A DNA stretch of 64,000 nt. It comes from Halictus rubicundus (lineage: Eukaryota > Arthropoda > Insecta > Hymenoptera > Halictidae). The notes below the pieces were generated by a model. The model made no database searches, was not told the origin of the DNA, and worked only from the letters and a program-made list of their open reading frames with translations. The stretch covers positions 1-64,000 of the forward strand of contig NC_135149.1 of assembly GCF_050948215.1 (NCBI RefSeq), given 5' to 3'. Within the stretch, counting starts at the first letter, position 1. Every line of letters starts with the position of its first letter. The position numbers were made by a program, and so were the translations under genes. Below, one piece after another: positions 13,057-23,700 of this stretch.

Positions 13057-13421
13057 GCTACTAAACTCTGCACCACGAGAGAATGGTACCGCGAGAGAAC
13101 CGATTTTCGTCCGTCGCTGCGCATCTTCGCCCTGATCGGTCCCTTCCCAATGCACAGCGCATGCGCGTAGTGACGCCACGCGCTGCAGCGCTGCACGTGG
13201 CCTCATTCGTAGCCATACCGGGTGTTCACACGGTATTCATAGTGGATGCAAATGGTCACGATTTCCTATACCCTATACTTCCATGATAATTCGTTTCAAT
13301 ACGGTACGCCGCGTATATGAAACTCGCAGTGGGGAGTGGGAGTTGAGAGGTTCGCAGCGCCTTCCGCGGCTAGTCAAGCTGCGCGAAACGGTACCATTCT
13401 CTCGTGGGGCAGAGTGTAGGT
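13057..13421. mobile_element. MITE-like element with ~30-bp terminal inverted repeats
   Basis: The left end (about 13060-13089) contains ccacgagagaatggtaccg and the right end (about 13387-13420) contains its reverse complement cggtaccattctctcgtgg. The pairing extends outward through ctctgc/gcagag. The roughly 365-bp body is CpG-rich and has no transposase. It includes the palindrome gcgcatgcgc at 13157-13166, which matches the NRF-1/Ewg binding consensus. I could not identify a clean TSD, and the superfamily is unknown. Confidence 0.65.
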
Positions 13422-13666
13422 TTAGGTAATTCTAAGTGCACCGACTTATCAACCGCTATTCACCGGAAGGCTTTGAAAAACCAATGTCCTTTGCACTATG
13501 AATTGTATTAACCTTTACTGTACACTCGGAGTGCACGATACCCCAACAAAAGTTTAGATAAAATATATGACATCTCGCGTCCTCTTTCCCCGCGTCAAAG
13601 ATATTTCTAATATTTTTGCATTAAGAAATGACATTTGCGTATAGAATGGTAAATTATTTAAAAATA
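13422..13666. other. AT-rich unique-looking sequence, no gene seen
   Basis: Nothing codes here. The phrase cattaagaaatgacatttgcgta near 13618 has a close relative near 62812, which suggests one more dispersed repeat. Confidence 0.4.
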
Positions 13667-13682
13667 ACAGTCTTTTGCGATG
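13667..13682. repeat. Left target-site duplication of the purine-rich LINE
   Basis: The 16-mer acagtcttttgcgatg here is repeated exactly at 26429-26444. The flanking bases differ, so 16 bp is the full extent of the match apart from chance. Confidence 0.7.
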
Positions 13683-14013
13683 GAGTTCCGTTTCCGGTTA
13701 GAAGAAGATAAGGTGTGATATTTCGAGTAGTTGATAAAGAGGTGAGAGAGCGAGTGAAAATAAAGGAGAGGTGGAGTGAGTAAGATCAGGGGTAGAGGAA
13801 GATCGGAGAAGCAGTTGGAAGAAGAAAGGGGAGCAAGAAAGGGTAAAAGGAGAATAGAGAAAGAGATAAGAGAAGAAAGTGAGGTTAGGCACACAATAAA
13901 AAGGAGAGCAGGGGAAGCAGGAGCAGAAGAGAGAGCGCCACGCGTGGGAAAAGAAAGAAACGCAAAGGCAGACGACGGGAACGTAGGTAAAGAAGAAAGA
14001 GATAAGGAAGGAA

Positions 14014-14974
14014 ATGAATAAACAAGAAGATAGAGAACGGGAAAGAGAGACGGCAAGAAAGTTAATGAGGATAAGAGATAAGGAAAGAGCAAGGTGTAAC
14101 AGTTTATCCAAAGTGGAGGGATTAGGGAACTGGTTAGATAAGAAAAGAAAAGAGAGAGAGAACGAGGAAAGAGAAGGAAAGGAAAAAGATCCTTTCAGAA
14201 AAAGTAGAAAGACAGACAGATCGCCGGAGGATGTGAAAGGAGAGGAACGACAAGAAAAGAGAGGGGAACAAGAAGACATCCGAGAGACAATAAGAGAGAA
14301 GATAAAGGGGGCATTAAAAGGAGCAATAAAACAGATGAGTGAAGTGGCAGAGGGATGGAAAGAGATGACGGAAATAATGAGGCAGATGAAAGATATGAAG
14401 GAAGAGTGGGAGAAGGAAAGGGAGAGAGACAGAAAATCGATACAAGAGTTAGAAAAGAGAGTGAAAAAGATAGAGCTAGAAGGGAAAATAGAGGACAAGA
14501 TAGACAAAAAGCTGCAAGAAATAGAAAAGAAAAGACGAAGAGAAGAGAAGAGAGGGAGAAAGAGAAAAAGGAGAAATGGAAAGAAGACTGAAAGAAATAG
14601 CGATGAAATGGGAAAGAAAAGAAAGAGAGTTAAGGAGAAGGAACATAGTAGTTACAGGATTGGAGATAAAAGATGGTGGCGACGGACAGGAAGAAGTGCA
14701 AAAGTTATTAGAAGCAATAGGAGAAAAATTCGAGGTTGAAGAAGTAAAGAAAAGAGGCAGGAAGGGATTAGGAAAAGGAGAATGGGCAGTGGTAAGGATG
14801 GCGACAATGGAACAGAAAAGAAGAGTAATGTCAAAAAAGAAAAAATTAGCAGGGAGACGGGAAAGGATAGAGGATGATCTTACATGGGATGAAAGAAACA
14901 TACAATGGAGGCTAAGGATAATGCAGAAAAACATAATGGAGAGAGGGGGAGAGGGGGAAAAGGGAAAAGGGTAA
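14014..14974 (+). pseudogene. LINE ORF1-like Lys/Glu/Arg-rich coiled-coil protein, frameshifted
   Basis: Two overlapping frames (14014-14739 and 14576-14974) together give a protein that is very rich in Lys, Glu and Arg with heptad-like spacing, as expected for the coiled-coil region of a LINE ORF1 RNA-binding protein. The second frame contains RRNIVVTGLEIKDGGDGQEE and then a stretch with EWAVVRMATMEQKRRVM. This resembles the RRM-like/C-terminal part of ORF1p in L1-type elements (hydrophobic strand followed by conserved helices). The frame change around 14600-14700 shows decay. The skewed composition reflects the purine bias of the DNA. The assignment rests on its position upstream of the endonuclease and on this general resemblance. 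Confidence 0.55.
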
Positions 14975-15164
14975 AAATGAGGTATATGAAGATATGGATA
15001 GAAGGAAAGATGTGGATATGGGATGAGAAGGAGAAAATATTGAAAGACGGTGAGGGAAACGAGTGGGGAGTGAAAGAAAAGGTGGAAGAGAAGTAAAGAA
15101 ACGGGATAAAGAGGAGTTGAAGACAGGGGAAGGGAAGAAGGGAAAAGGAGGGGAAAGTGAAAAA

Positions 15165-18061
15165 ATGAAAATCAGTTTCTGGAATATAGCAGGAATGGTA
15201 GGGAAAGATGAAGAATTCTGGAAGGACCTAGAGAGATGGGATGTAATGGTGCTGCTGGAGACACGGGTGGAATAAAAGATGTGGGCAAAAGTAGAAAGAA
15301 GATTACCGCAAGGATACGTTCGGAAAAAGCAATGGGCAGTTAGGGATAGTAAAATAGGGAGAGCAAAGGGGGGAATGGTGATAGGAATGAGAAAAGAAAT
15401 TATGTGCGGAAAGAAGTGCGGGGGAGAGAATAATGGAAGATACTAGGGGTATATGTAAACAAAGATATTGAACGGAAAATTAAAGTACTGAGGGACTGGT
15501 GGGATGTAGGAAGGGACGAAAAAATAATTGTAGGAGGAGATTACAATGCGAGGACAGGCAGGGAAGGAGGAGAAGTAAGACAGGAAGAAGACGAGGGGGA
15601 AGGCTATAGGGAGTCAAGAGACAAAAAAGTTAATGGAGAAGGGAGGAAGCTAATAAGAACACTAGGAGAATTAGGATTGGAAATATTGAATGGAGGGCTA
15701 GAAGGAGACGAGAGAGGAGAGTACACATATATAGGACAGAGAGGAAGGACGGTAATTGATTATGTGATAGGCGACAAAAGAACAAGGGAAAGAGAGGCGC
15801 GCAAAAAGTAGAATGGGGAAGAGAGGAAAAAGAAAAATGTAGAGGCCAAACAGAGGAAATAGAAATAACAGTGGAAGAGATAGGAGAACGACTAGGAGAG
15901 CTAGAAAAAAAGATTAAGGGCGTAATGGAAAAAATAAGGAGTACTGAGGGCAGGAAAGAGATGAAAAGGAGAGGTTGGTGGGATAAGGAATGCATAGAAA
16001 GAAAGAAAGAACTGAGAAGGGTATTAAGGAGATGGAGAGAAGGGAAAGAAGAAGAAGAGGAATATAGAAGAATGAAAAATAAATACAAAAAGCTTTGTGA
16101 AGAGAAAAAAGAGCAGGAGAGAGAAAGGATATTAATTCAAGCAGGGAAAACGAAGACAGAAAATATAGGAATGGAAGAGATAGAAAGAGTAATAAAAGGA
16201 TTGAAAGATGGGAAAGCAGCAAGAGAAATGAGATGGGAAATGAGATATGGAAATATGGAGGAGAAAATATAAGGAGAGAAGTGTGGAAAATATGTAATAG
16301 GATATGGAATGGAGAAGGATGGCCAGAAGAGTGGAAAGTAGGTGTAGTGGTGCCTATAAAAAGAAGGGGGATGGAAGGACAGTGGAAGGTTATAGAGGCG
16401 TAACGTTATTGAACACCTTGTACAAAATTTATACAATTATCCTAGAGGAGAGGCTGGAGAGAGAGGTAAAAGAGAAGAGGATGGTGCCAGAGAACCAGAC
16501 AGGATTCAGAAAAGAGAAAGGGACAATAGACAATATATACGTGGTAAATTATGTAATCAACAGGGAACTGGCGAAGAAGAAAGGAAGGATAATAGGATGC
16601 TTTGTAGATTTGAAGGCAACATTTGACAGCGTAAACAGGGGAATATTGTGGAAAGCATTAGAGGAAAGAGGTGTGAGCGAAGGAATTAGGGAAAGAATAG
16701 AAGAAGTATATAGAGAGACAACATCAAAGGTGAAAGTGGGAAGTGAAATGGGAGAGAAGTTCTGGGTAGGGACAGGGGTAAGACAAGGCTGTCCGCTAAG
16801 CGCGAAGTTATTCATATTACTCACGGCTGATTTAGAGAAAAGGATGAGGAGGAGAGGGAAAGGTGGGGTGGAGATTAGGGGAAGAAGGTTATATACTCTA
16901 CAATATGCGGATGACCTTGTACTGCTGGCGAAGGAGGAGAGCGGGATGAAACTAATCATCGAGGAATTCAGAAGTTATATAAAGGAGAAAGGACTGGAGG
17001 TGAACAGGGAAAAAACGGAGATAATAAGATTTGAAAGAAGAAGGCAAGAGAAAAAGACGTGGAGATGGGGAGACGGAACGGTTGAGGAAGTAGACGAGAT
17101 AAAATATCTTGGATATATATTCAAGAAGAATGGGGGACAGGAAAGATAAATAGAAGACAGAATAAGGAAGGGAGGAGGAGTGATGAAAAGCGTGTGGGGT
17201 ATAGGGAAAAGATATTTTAAAGACAAGTACAAGAGAAGAGAGTGGTTTTTCGACGCACTGGTATGGCCAGTGATGGCATACGGTGTAGAGATTTGGGGCT
17301 GGGAAGAAAGAATGAAGGTGGAAAGAATGCAGGAAAGATATATCAGATGGATGCTAGGTTTAGAGTGGACAACACCAGGGTATATGATAAGGGAGGAAAC
17401 GAAGAGAGAGAAAATGAGAGCGAGGGGCGCGAGGAGGGCATGGAAGTTTGAAGAAAGGTTGAGATCTGGAAAAGGAAGCGAATGGGCCAGACAATGCCTA
17501 AAAGAGATAGAAGAGAGAGCTACAGGAGGGAAGCAGATATCAAAATGGGAGATAGGAAGGAAGAAATATATAGAGGAAAGGGGGAATAGAAGAATGTTAG
17601 AGGAGGGTGATAAGGAAAGGAGAGAAGAAGAGTGGGGAAGGATAGAGAAAAGAGAGAAAGAGAAAGAGAAAGAAGAAAACTGGAAGAGGGTAATGGAGTC
17701 TAAATATAATAAATGGTTTAAAGAGATAAGATCGAAGGAAAGGCCTCAATCTTTAGAAAAAGGAACAAAAGAAGAGAAATAGACGAGAATAGCAAGATAC
17801 AGGTTGGGAAATGAAATGAGGGGAGGAAGGTACTGGGGGGAAGAGGAGGAGAGACGGTGCAGAAAGTGCGGGTATGAAGATGAGATGTGGGAGCACGTGT
17901 TGGAAAGGTGCTCAAGAGACGAAGGATTGGAAGTAGGGATTCAAGAGAAGGTGAAGGAAATACTGGCTGAGGACGGGAGGGGGGAAGAGTGGATGAAAAA
18001 ATTAGACCGGGAGAGAAAAGAAATACAGGATGGAAAGTATCAAGGAGAGGGCGAGAAATGA
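15165..18061 (+). pseudogene. LINE ORF2: AP-like endonuclease, reverse transcriptase and CCHC zinc knuckle, decayed
   Basis: The endonuclease opens at 15165 with MKISFWNIAGM and LLETRVE. It continues after frame breaks with GGDYNARTG near 15540 and TVIDYVIGD near 15752, which are EEP-nuclease catalytic motifs. The RT lies at 16304-17149 with TGFRKEKGTIDNI, a palm segment GCFVDLKATFDSV in which the canonical A(F/Y)D is shifted to ATFD, GVRQGCPLS, and YADDLVLLA near 16910. The same frame continues past a TAA at 17147 through 17180-17782 and past a TAG at about 17780 to 18061, where CRKCGYEDEMWEHVLERC forms a terminal zinc knuckle. At least two in-frame stops and two or more frameshifts, mostly between 15275 and 16304, make it inactive. 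It was transcribed and translated in the plus direction, upstream of the BEL/Pao insertion. Confidence 0.85.
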
Positions 18062-18100
18062 GGAGACAGGAGTGAAAGGAAGAATGAGCGAGAGAGAGTG

Positions 18101-19085
18101 TGTTCGATTTCACGTATTTTTCCGAGGCCCTTTTCCGATTATTTGCTGTCCTTCGTTTACTTAGAAGAATGCTTAGTCCTCGAAATGTCGAAAACGTGCA
18201 CTCGAGGGTTTAAGCTGACAGCATTGGAAAAGTGGCCATAAAGTCAATTCGTTAGACTCTCGTTTCGAGTACCGATCGCGAGGTACGCGAGGGTCCCGAA
18301 TTCGGACTACAACGGGCCGTTGTCCGTAGCACGCAGCGGCCAAGGAAACGCAGTCCTTGCGTCGCATGGCCAGGCCTCACAGGTCATATTTCACAAGGGC
18401 ACCTGGGTTGTGTCTATCGAGACACGCTCGGGTTCGAGCCTAAGATCGCATCCCCTTGGTTTCGTGAGCGTACTCAGACCAAGGGGGTAATAAACCACGT
18501 TCGGGCCACTTGGGCCAGCCAGCACGCGGGCCACGCAGGCCATAAATTTCGAAGGCCACTCAGGCCGAAAAACAGACGCGCTGTTCCGAGGTCCTTAAAA
18601 CGCGCATTTTTCGAGATTTACCATTTTCGGCTGAGGAGGAGCTTCCACCTCCACCACGAGAAGAAGACCCTCCTCCTACAGCCTAAGTGACGAATGGGGT
18701 GCTTTTTCCCCCAAAATTGGGCCTATGCCTACGAATTTCCTCGTTACACGAGTTAACGAGAGAGCGGACCTCGGAACAGCAACATCAGAATCATCCGCGC
18801 ATCTGAAGCATTCAGAACCCTCAGAATCATCCGCGCATCTGAAGCATTCAGAACCCTCAGAATCATCCGCGCATCTTAAGCAGACAGAACACAGAAACAC
18901 TCGCGCATCTACACGATTTTTAAAACGCACATAGTCCGTCAATTTCCACACTGCGACCACTGTTCCTAATATAACCAATCACCTAAGGTTAATTCGGCAG
19001 GTGATAGTGCCGTGTATTGTTTGAAAATAAACGAACATTGTCACAAAACTCGCATTTATTAAACATACCGACACAAAACATTTCA
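18101..19085 (+). repeat. 5' LTR of the BEL/Pao element
   Basis: The LTR begins tgttcgatttcacg and ends acaaaacatttca, so it has TG...CA termini. Its length of 985 bp equals that of the 3' LTR. It contains a 36-bp direct repeat with starts at 18785, 18821 and 18857 (tcagaatcatccgcgcatct), and a gaaaataaac polyadenylation-type signal near 19024. Confidence 0.95.
18785..18890 (+). repeat. 36-bp tandem repeat inside the LTR (about 2.9 copies)
   Basis: tcagaatcatccgcgcatct recurs at 18785, 18821 and 18857, the last copy being diverged after gcatctt. The same array is present in the 3' LTR at about 25747-25852. Confidence 0.9.
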
Positions 19086-19102
19086 TGGTCCTTCGAGCCG
19101 GA
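19086..19102 (+). other. Primer-binding site matching the tRNA-Tyr 3' end
   Basis: Directly after the 5' LTR stands tggtccttcgagccgga. It is the reverse complement of CCA plus the acceptor/T-arm end of animal tRNA-Tyr (...TCCGGCTCGAAGGA-CCA). That gives 17 matching bases, enough for reverse-transcription priming. The tRNA identity comes from general knowledge of the tRNA sequence. Confidence 0.75.
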
Positions 19103-19448
19103 TCAGTGATCTAGTGGAGTGTGTGTAAAACGGACATTCACGAGATTTGTCAGCCTTGACGATCTCCATCTCTTCGGGGAAGCCACATCAGTGACATCGG
19201 GGAACCAACGTCCTCCTGGCAGCAAGCGGACCGGAGGCGTTCACAGCATCCCAACACTGTTGTTGGCGACACATCTTCCGGGAGATCAACAAACACTGGG
19301 GACCTGAGTTCCAGCCTGCTGATTCTCCAGGATCAAGGAACCAGGAACGAGGCAGCGAAAGAAGTCATCGGCAAGGTAGGCTTGTCAAATTCGCACACAA
19401 TCAAATCCTTTCTTATATCGTACTTCCTTTCTGTCTCGATTTCACGAA

Positions 19449-20792
19449 ATGGCGTCCTCAAGCAAACAAACGATCGACAAAAACGAACAAATCGGTTCAT
19501 TACGCAATAAGTGTAGATTTTTCAAAGGCCAAATCACCGTCCTGAACAACTTTGTTACGTGTTATAAAGATTCTCCGTTAGAACGCATAAAACTTCGCGA
19601 AAGAATCGGCCGGTTAAGAGATCTATTTTCTAAATTCAATCAGCATCAAGACGAGCTTGCAATGCTGTCCGATGATTATGAGGAATTAGATAAGCAACGA
19701 GAACAGGTAACCGAGAATTATGACAACGCCATTGCGTCAGCGATTCAATTACAAGAATCTTTCGCGACAAACACAAAAATCACGCTTTCTGAAAACAATC
19801 ACGACGAATCAAAGATTATTCAGGTCAATTTGCCAAAGATAGATTTACCAAAATTCGACGGGCGAATTGAACACTGGGTAACATTTAAGGACGCGTTTCA
19901 AACAATGATTCACACACATACCGGGTTAAGCAATATACAAAAATTAAATTACTTGAAGTTATCCTTATCGGGAAGGGCCGAAATCGCAATCGGCGCATTC
20001 ACGATAAGTGATGAAAACTACGAAGCCGCTTGGAAGCACTTAACCGAAATTTACGACAATAAACGCGCATTGGTACTTCGACACGCGGCTCTTTTACGCG
20101 ACACACCCGCGATGTCAAACGATTCATCAGAATCAATTCGTGATCTTGCAAACTACATGCAACTTCACATTCGATCACTCGAAGCGTTAGGACGGAAAAA
20201 GGAAGATATCGCGAATGATCTTCTAACTAGCATCCTCATTTCGCGTATGGGCAAGGAAACGCGGAAAACGTGGGAACGCACGTTATCCGATACCGAAGTG
20301 CCCAAAATTGATGATATTTTCAAGTTCTTACATATGGCATCACATCAATGCAAGGATTATGAAACCGTATCGTACAATAATCACCAGAGACAAGAAAACA
20401 CACATCAAAAATCACACTCTAACAATAATCGCGCAAAATACAATCCACCTAAACGTAATTCGCCACCGCCTTCGCCAAGATCAGTCCGGCGGGTTTTCAA
20501 CACCGCAATACAATTCCCAACGTGTGGAATCTGTAAATCGGGATCGCACGCAGCATTTCAATGTAAATCGTTTTTAGATGCATCTGTAGAAAAACGCATT
20601 GAGTCAGTTCGCAAGTCAAATTTATGCTACAATTGCCTAAAACCGGGACATTCGCACAATACATGTCGCGGTGGCAGATGCAAAAAATGCAACCTACCGC
20701 ATAACACACATTTGCATTTGGATCGGAAATCCGACAGACCAAAATTAGAATCTCGCGATGACACCACGTCAACAGAAAACACCGATCCATGA
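19449..20792 (+). CDS. gag: BEL/Pao Gag polyprotein
   Basis: This 447-codon frame starts at an ATG in good context (cgaaatggcg). It encodes a structural Gag with an N-terminal helical region, then a DUF1759-like retrotransposon Gag domain around residues 115-290 (PKIDLPKFDGRIEHWVTFKD, then a long helical array). The C-terminal nucleocapsid has zinc knuckles CGICKSGSHAAFQC near residue 358 and CYNCLKPGHSHNTC near 392, followed by a third Cys/His cluster (CKKCNLPHNTH). It packages the element RNA in cytoplasmic particles. The frame ends at TGA (20790-20792), but the same frame continues without another stop into pol. The stop is followed by CTAG, so Gag and Gag-Pol are probably made by stop-codon readthrough. 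Confidence 0.95.
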   Translation: MASSSKQTIDKNEQIGSLRNKCRFFKGQITVLNNFVTCYKDSPLERIKLRERIGRLRDLFSKFNQHQDELAMLSDDYEELDKQREQVTENYDNAIASAIQLQESFATNTKITLSENNHDESKIIQVNLPKIDLPKFDGRIEHWVTFKDAFQTMIHTHTGLSNIQKLNYLKLSLSGRAEIAIGAFTISDENYEAAWKHLTEIYDNKRALVLRHAALLRDTPAMSNDSSESIRDLANYMQLHIRSLEALGRKKEDIANDLLTSILISRMGKETRKTWERTLSDTEVPKIDDIFKFLHMASHQCKDYETVSYNNHQRQENTHQKSHSNNNRAKYNPPKRNSPPPSPRSVRRVFNTAIQFPTCGICKSGSHAAFQCKSFLDASVEKRIESVRKSNLCYNCLKPGHSHNTCRGGRCKKCNLPHNTHLHLDRKSDRPKLESRDDTTSTENTDP

Positions 20793-20796
20793 CTAG
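20790..20796 (+). promoter_or_regulatory. Probable readthrough stop: TGA-CTA-G between gag and pol
   Basis: The only in-frame stop between gag and pol is TGA followed by CTAG. The 26 codons between it and the TTG/ATG at 20871-20876 are all sense. UGA-CUA(G) is an established leaky-termination context, known from alphavirus and mammalian readthrough genes. Confidence 0.65.
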
Positions 20797-23700
20797 TTAC
20801 TCGCTTCGATATTACACATCAATTAAACAATCACATCACTTCGCTTATCACAGACGGTTCAACACACGGTTTGATGGCTACGGCCATAGTTCACGCAATA
20901 GACAAAGACAAAAAACCAATCGAATGTAGAACCTTATTAGACACTTGCTCCAACGCAAACTTCATCACGTCCGATTTAGCGAAAAAATTAAACCTACAAA
21001 CGCACGAACAAAGTGTAACCATCGAAGCTTTGAACGATTTAAACACTGTAACGAATCGGATTGTCAAATTGAAAATTGTCTCTCGGATAACAAATTTTAA
21101 TCGCACACTCAGTTTTTTCATAATACCTAGAATTGCCAGTCATTTACCCGATTGTCAAATTGATAGGACAAAAATTCAAATTCCGCATAATATAAAATTA
21201 GCAGATCCGCATTTCCATCGGCCGGCTCCAATCGACATGCTGATTGGGACGGGACCGACGATATCGTGTCTCAGCATTGGTCAGGTTAAATTATCAACGC
21301 GAGATAATTCCGATTTGATCCTCCAAAAAACGCAGTTAGGATGGATCATCGGGGGGAGTGCTCCTATTCACCTGGCAAGAAACACACGCACTACATTAGT
21401 AAATAATGTCAACTTCGATCTAACCAAATTCTGGCAAATCGAAGAAGGTCCGTCGCATCCTCATCTCACACCGGAGGAAGAGGAATGCGAGGCACATTTT
21501 AAACGCACATTTTCACGCAACAAAACCGGAAGATACGTCGTCGCGCTTCCGTTTAATCAATACAAACAAAATCTAGGCGAATCCCGTACGCGCGCATTAA
21601 ATCGATTCCTATCGCTGGAACGAAAACTTACACACAACTCAGATTTACGAACCGAATATACAAAAGTAATCAACGAATATCTGTCATTGGGTCACATGAG
21701 TCAGGTAGAAACACCTGACCTTTCGGACGGATTCTACCTGCCACATCACGCGGTAATAAAGCCGACAAGCACAACGACGAAGGTTCGAGTGGTCTTCGAT
21801 GGATCGGCCAAATCGACCACCGGATACTCGTTAAATAACGCACTTCTGACTGGTCCAACCATACAGGACGATATTTTTTGTTTACTTCTTCGGTTCCGCA
21901 TGCATTCGTTTGTTCTGACTGGCGACATAGAGAAAATGTACAGACAGTTTCTAGTACGTCCAGAAGACCGCGCGTACCAAAGAATTTTATGGAGGAACGA
22001 ACAAAACGAAATCGCAACTTACGAATTGAAAACAATTACATTCGGACTATCCTCTGCTCCATACTTAGCCACGCGATGCCTTCAGCAATTAGCAATCGAT
22101 GAATCACACAATTACGGCGCGGCTTCCGAAGTCATTAAACGGGACATCTATGTAGATGATCTCTTGACCGGAGCCGCCACATACAAAGACGCGCAAAAAT
22201 TACGAAACGAGATCATTTGTTTACTCAAACGAGGAGGATTAAATATCCGTCAATGGGTATCAAATGATCCTCGTCTTTTATCAGATCTCTCTGAAGAGCA
22301 AGTACATCCCAAGTTTTTCGGTGACGAAACAGTCAAAACCTTGGGAGTGTCATGGAATCCGCACACAGATTCATTTAGTTATTCAGTGAATGTTAACAAT
22401 AACGAAACACACACAAAACGCACAATCTTATCTACCATCGCGAAAATTTTCGATCCTTTGGGTCTCCTTGGGCCAGTAATAGTTGTTGCAAAAATTCTTA
22501 TGCAGCAACTCTGGCAACTTAAGGTAGATTGGGATGAGTCATTGCCCATGGCCATACAACAGGAATGGTCCACATACCAAACTCAATTAAAATCACTCAC
22601 AACTGTAACATTTAAACGACACGTCGCGCAGAGTTCAGTCAGAACAATCGAATTGCATGGCTTCTGTGACGCCAGCGAACGCGCGTACGGGGCTAGTATT
22701 TACATACGCACAATAGATAAATCCGGAAATATAAAATCAAGTCTTCTTTGCGCAAAATCACGCGTTGCGCCATTAAAGACCGTTAGCCTCGCACGTTTAG
22801 AACTTTGCGGTGCCACTTTGCTCGCGAACTTGTATTGTGCAGTAAAAGACGCAATTAATCACACGCATTTAAAAACGATTTTTTGGACCGACTCCACGAT
22901 CGTGTTGCATTGGCTGTTGCGATCTCCGAACACACTTAAAACCTTTGTCGCGAATCGCGTCGCGGAAATCCAAAATAAAACAAACATTAAGGCATGGCGA
23001 CACGTCAGATCTGGTGACAACCCCGCAGACTTATTATCTCGGGGTATCACAGCTCGGGAATTGATCAAAAATAATTTCTGGCAATTCGGACCAGAATGGC
23101 TTGCATACGATGAATCATTATGGCCGGAATCGTGTGTCGAAGTACCCAATGCAATACCAGAATTACGCAAAATCACATGTTTTACTTCTACAGTCATAAA
23201 CGCACAGGAAATTCTTGAACGAAGTTCATGCATCAGGCGACTTCGTAGGATAATCTCATATTGCTTACGATTTTTACCTAAAGGCCGTTGTCGCGGTCCA
23301 ATTACTGTATCAGAAATCAATCGCGCAAATAATAAGATCATTAAATTGACGCAAGAAACAGCATTTCGAGAAGAATTGAATGATCTCAAATCCGGACACG
23401 CATTGAATACCAAAAGTAAATTACTTTGTTTAACTCCTTTTCTTGATGAGAATGGGCTTTTACGCGTAGGAGGTCGCCTCCAAAATTCAAATCTCAATTT
23501 CAACCAGAAGCATCCGATTCTTTTGCCGAAGAATAATTTCATAACGGAATTAATCATACGCGACGCTCACGTTAATAATATGCATTCTGGTTTAACCGCA
23601 ACATTGTACAACGTCCGTCAATCGTATTGGCCGATTGATGGTAAAAACACAACACGCAAAATAATTCGCAACTGTGTCAAATGTTTCCGGGTCAACCCAC

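Noticed and set aside
13658..17232. Long Ser/Leu/Phe-rich minus-strand frames opposite the purine-rich LINE, up to 269 codons
   Set aside because: They are the antisense of Lys/Glu/Arg codons created by purine skew; the plus strand carries endonuclease and RT motifs.
18173..18978. Open frames inside the BEL/Pao LTRs (also at 25135-25940)
   Set aside because: Identical in both LTRs and partly made of the 36-bp repeat; LTR sequence is non-coding.
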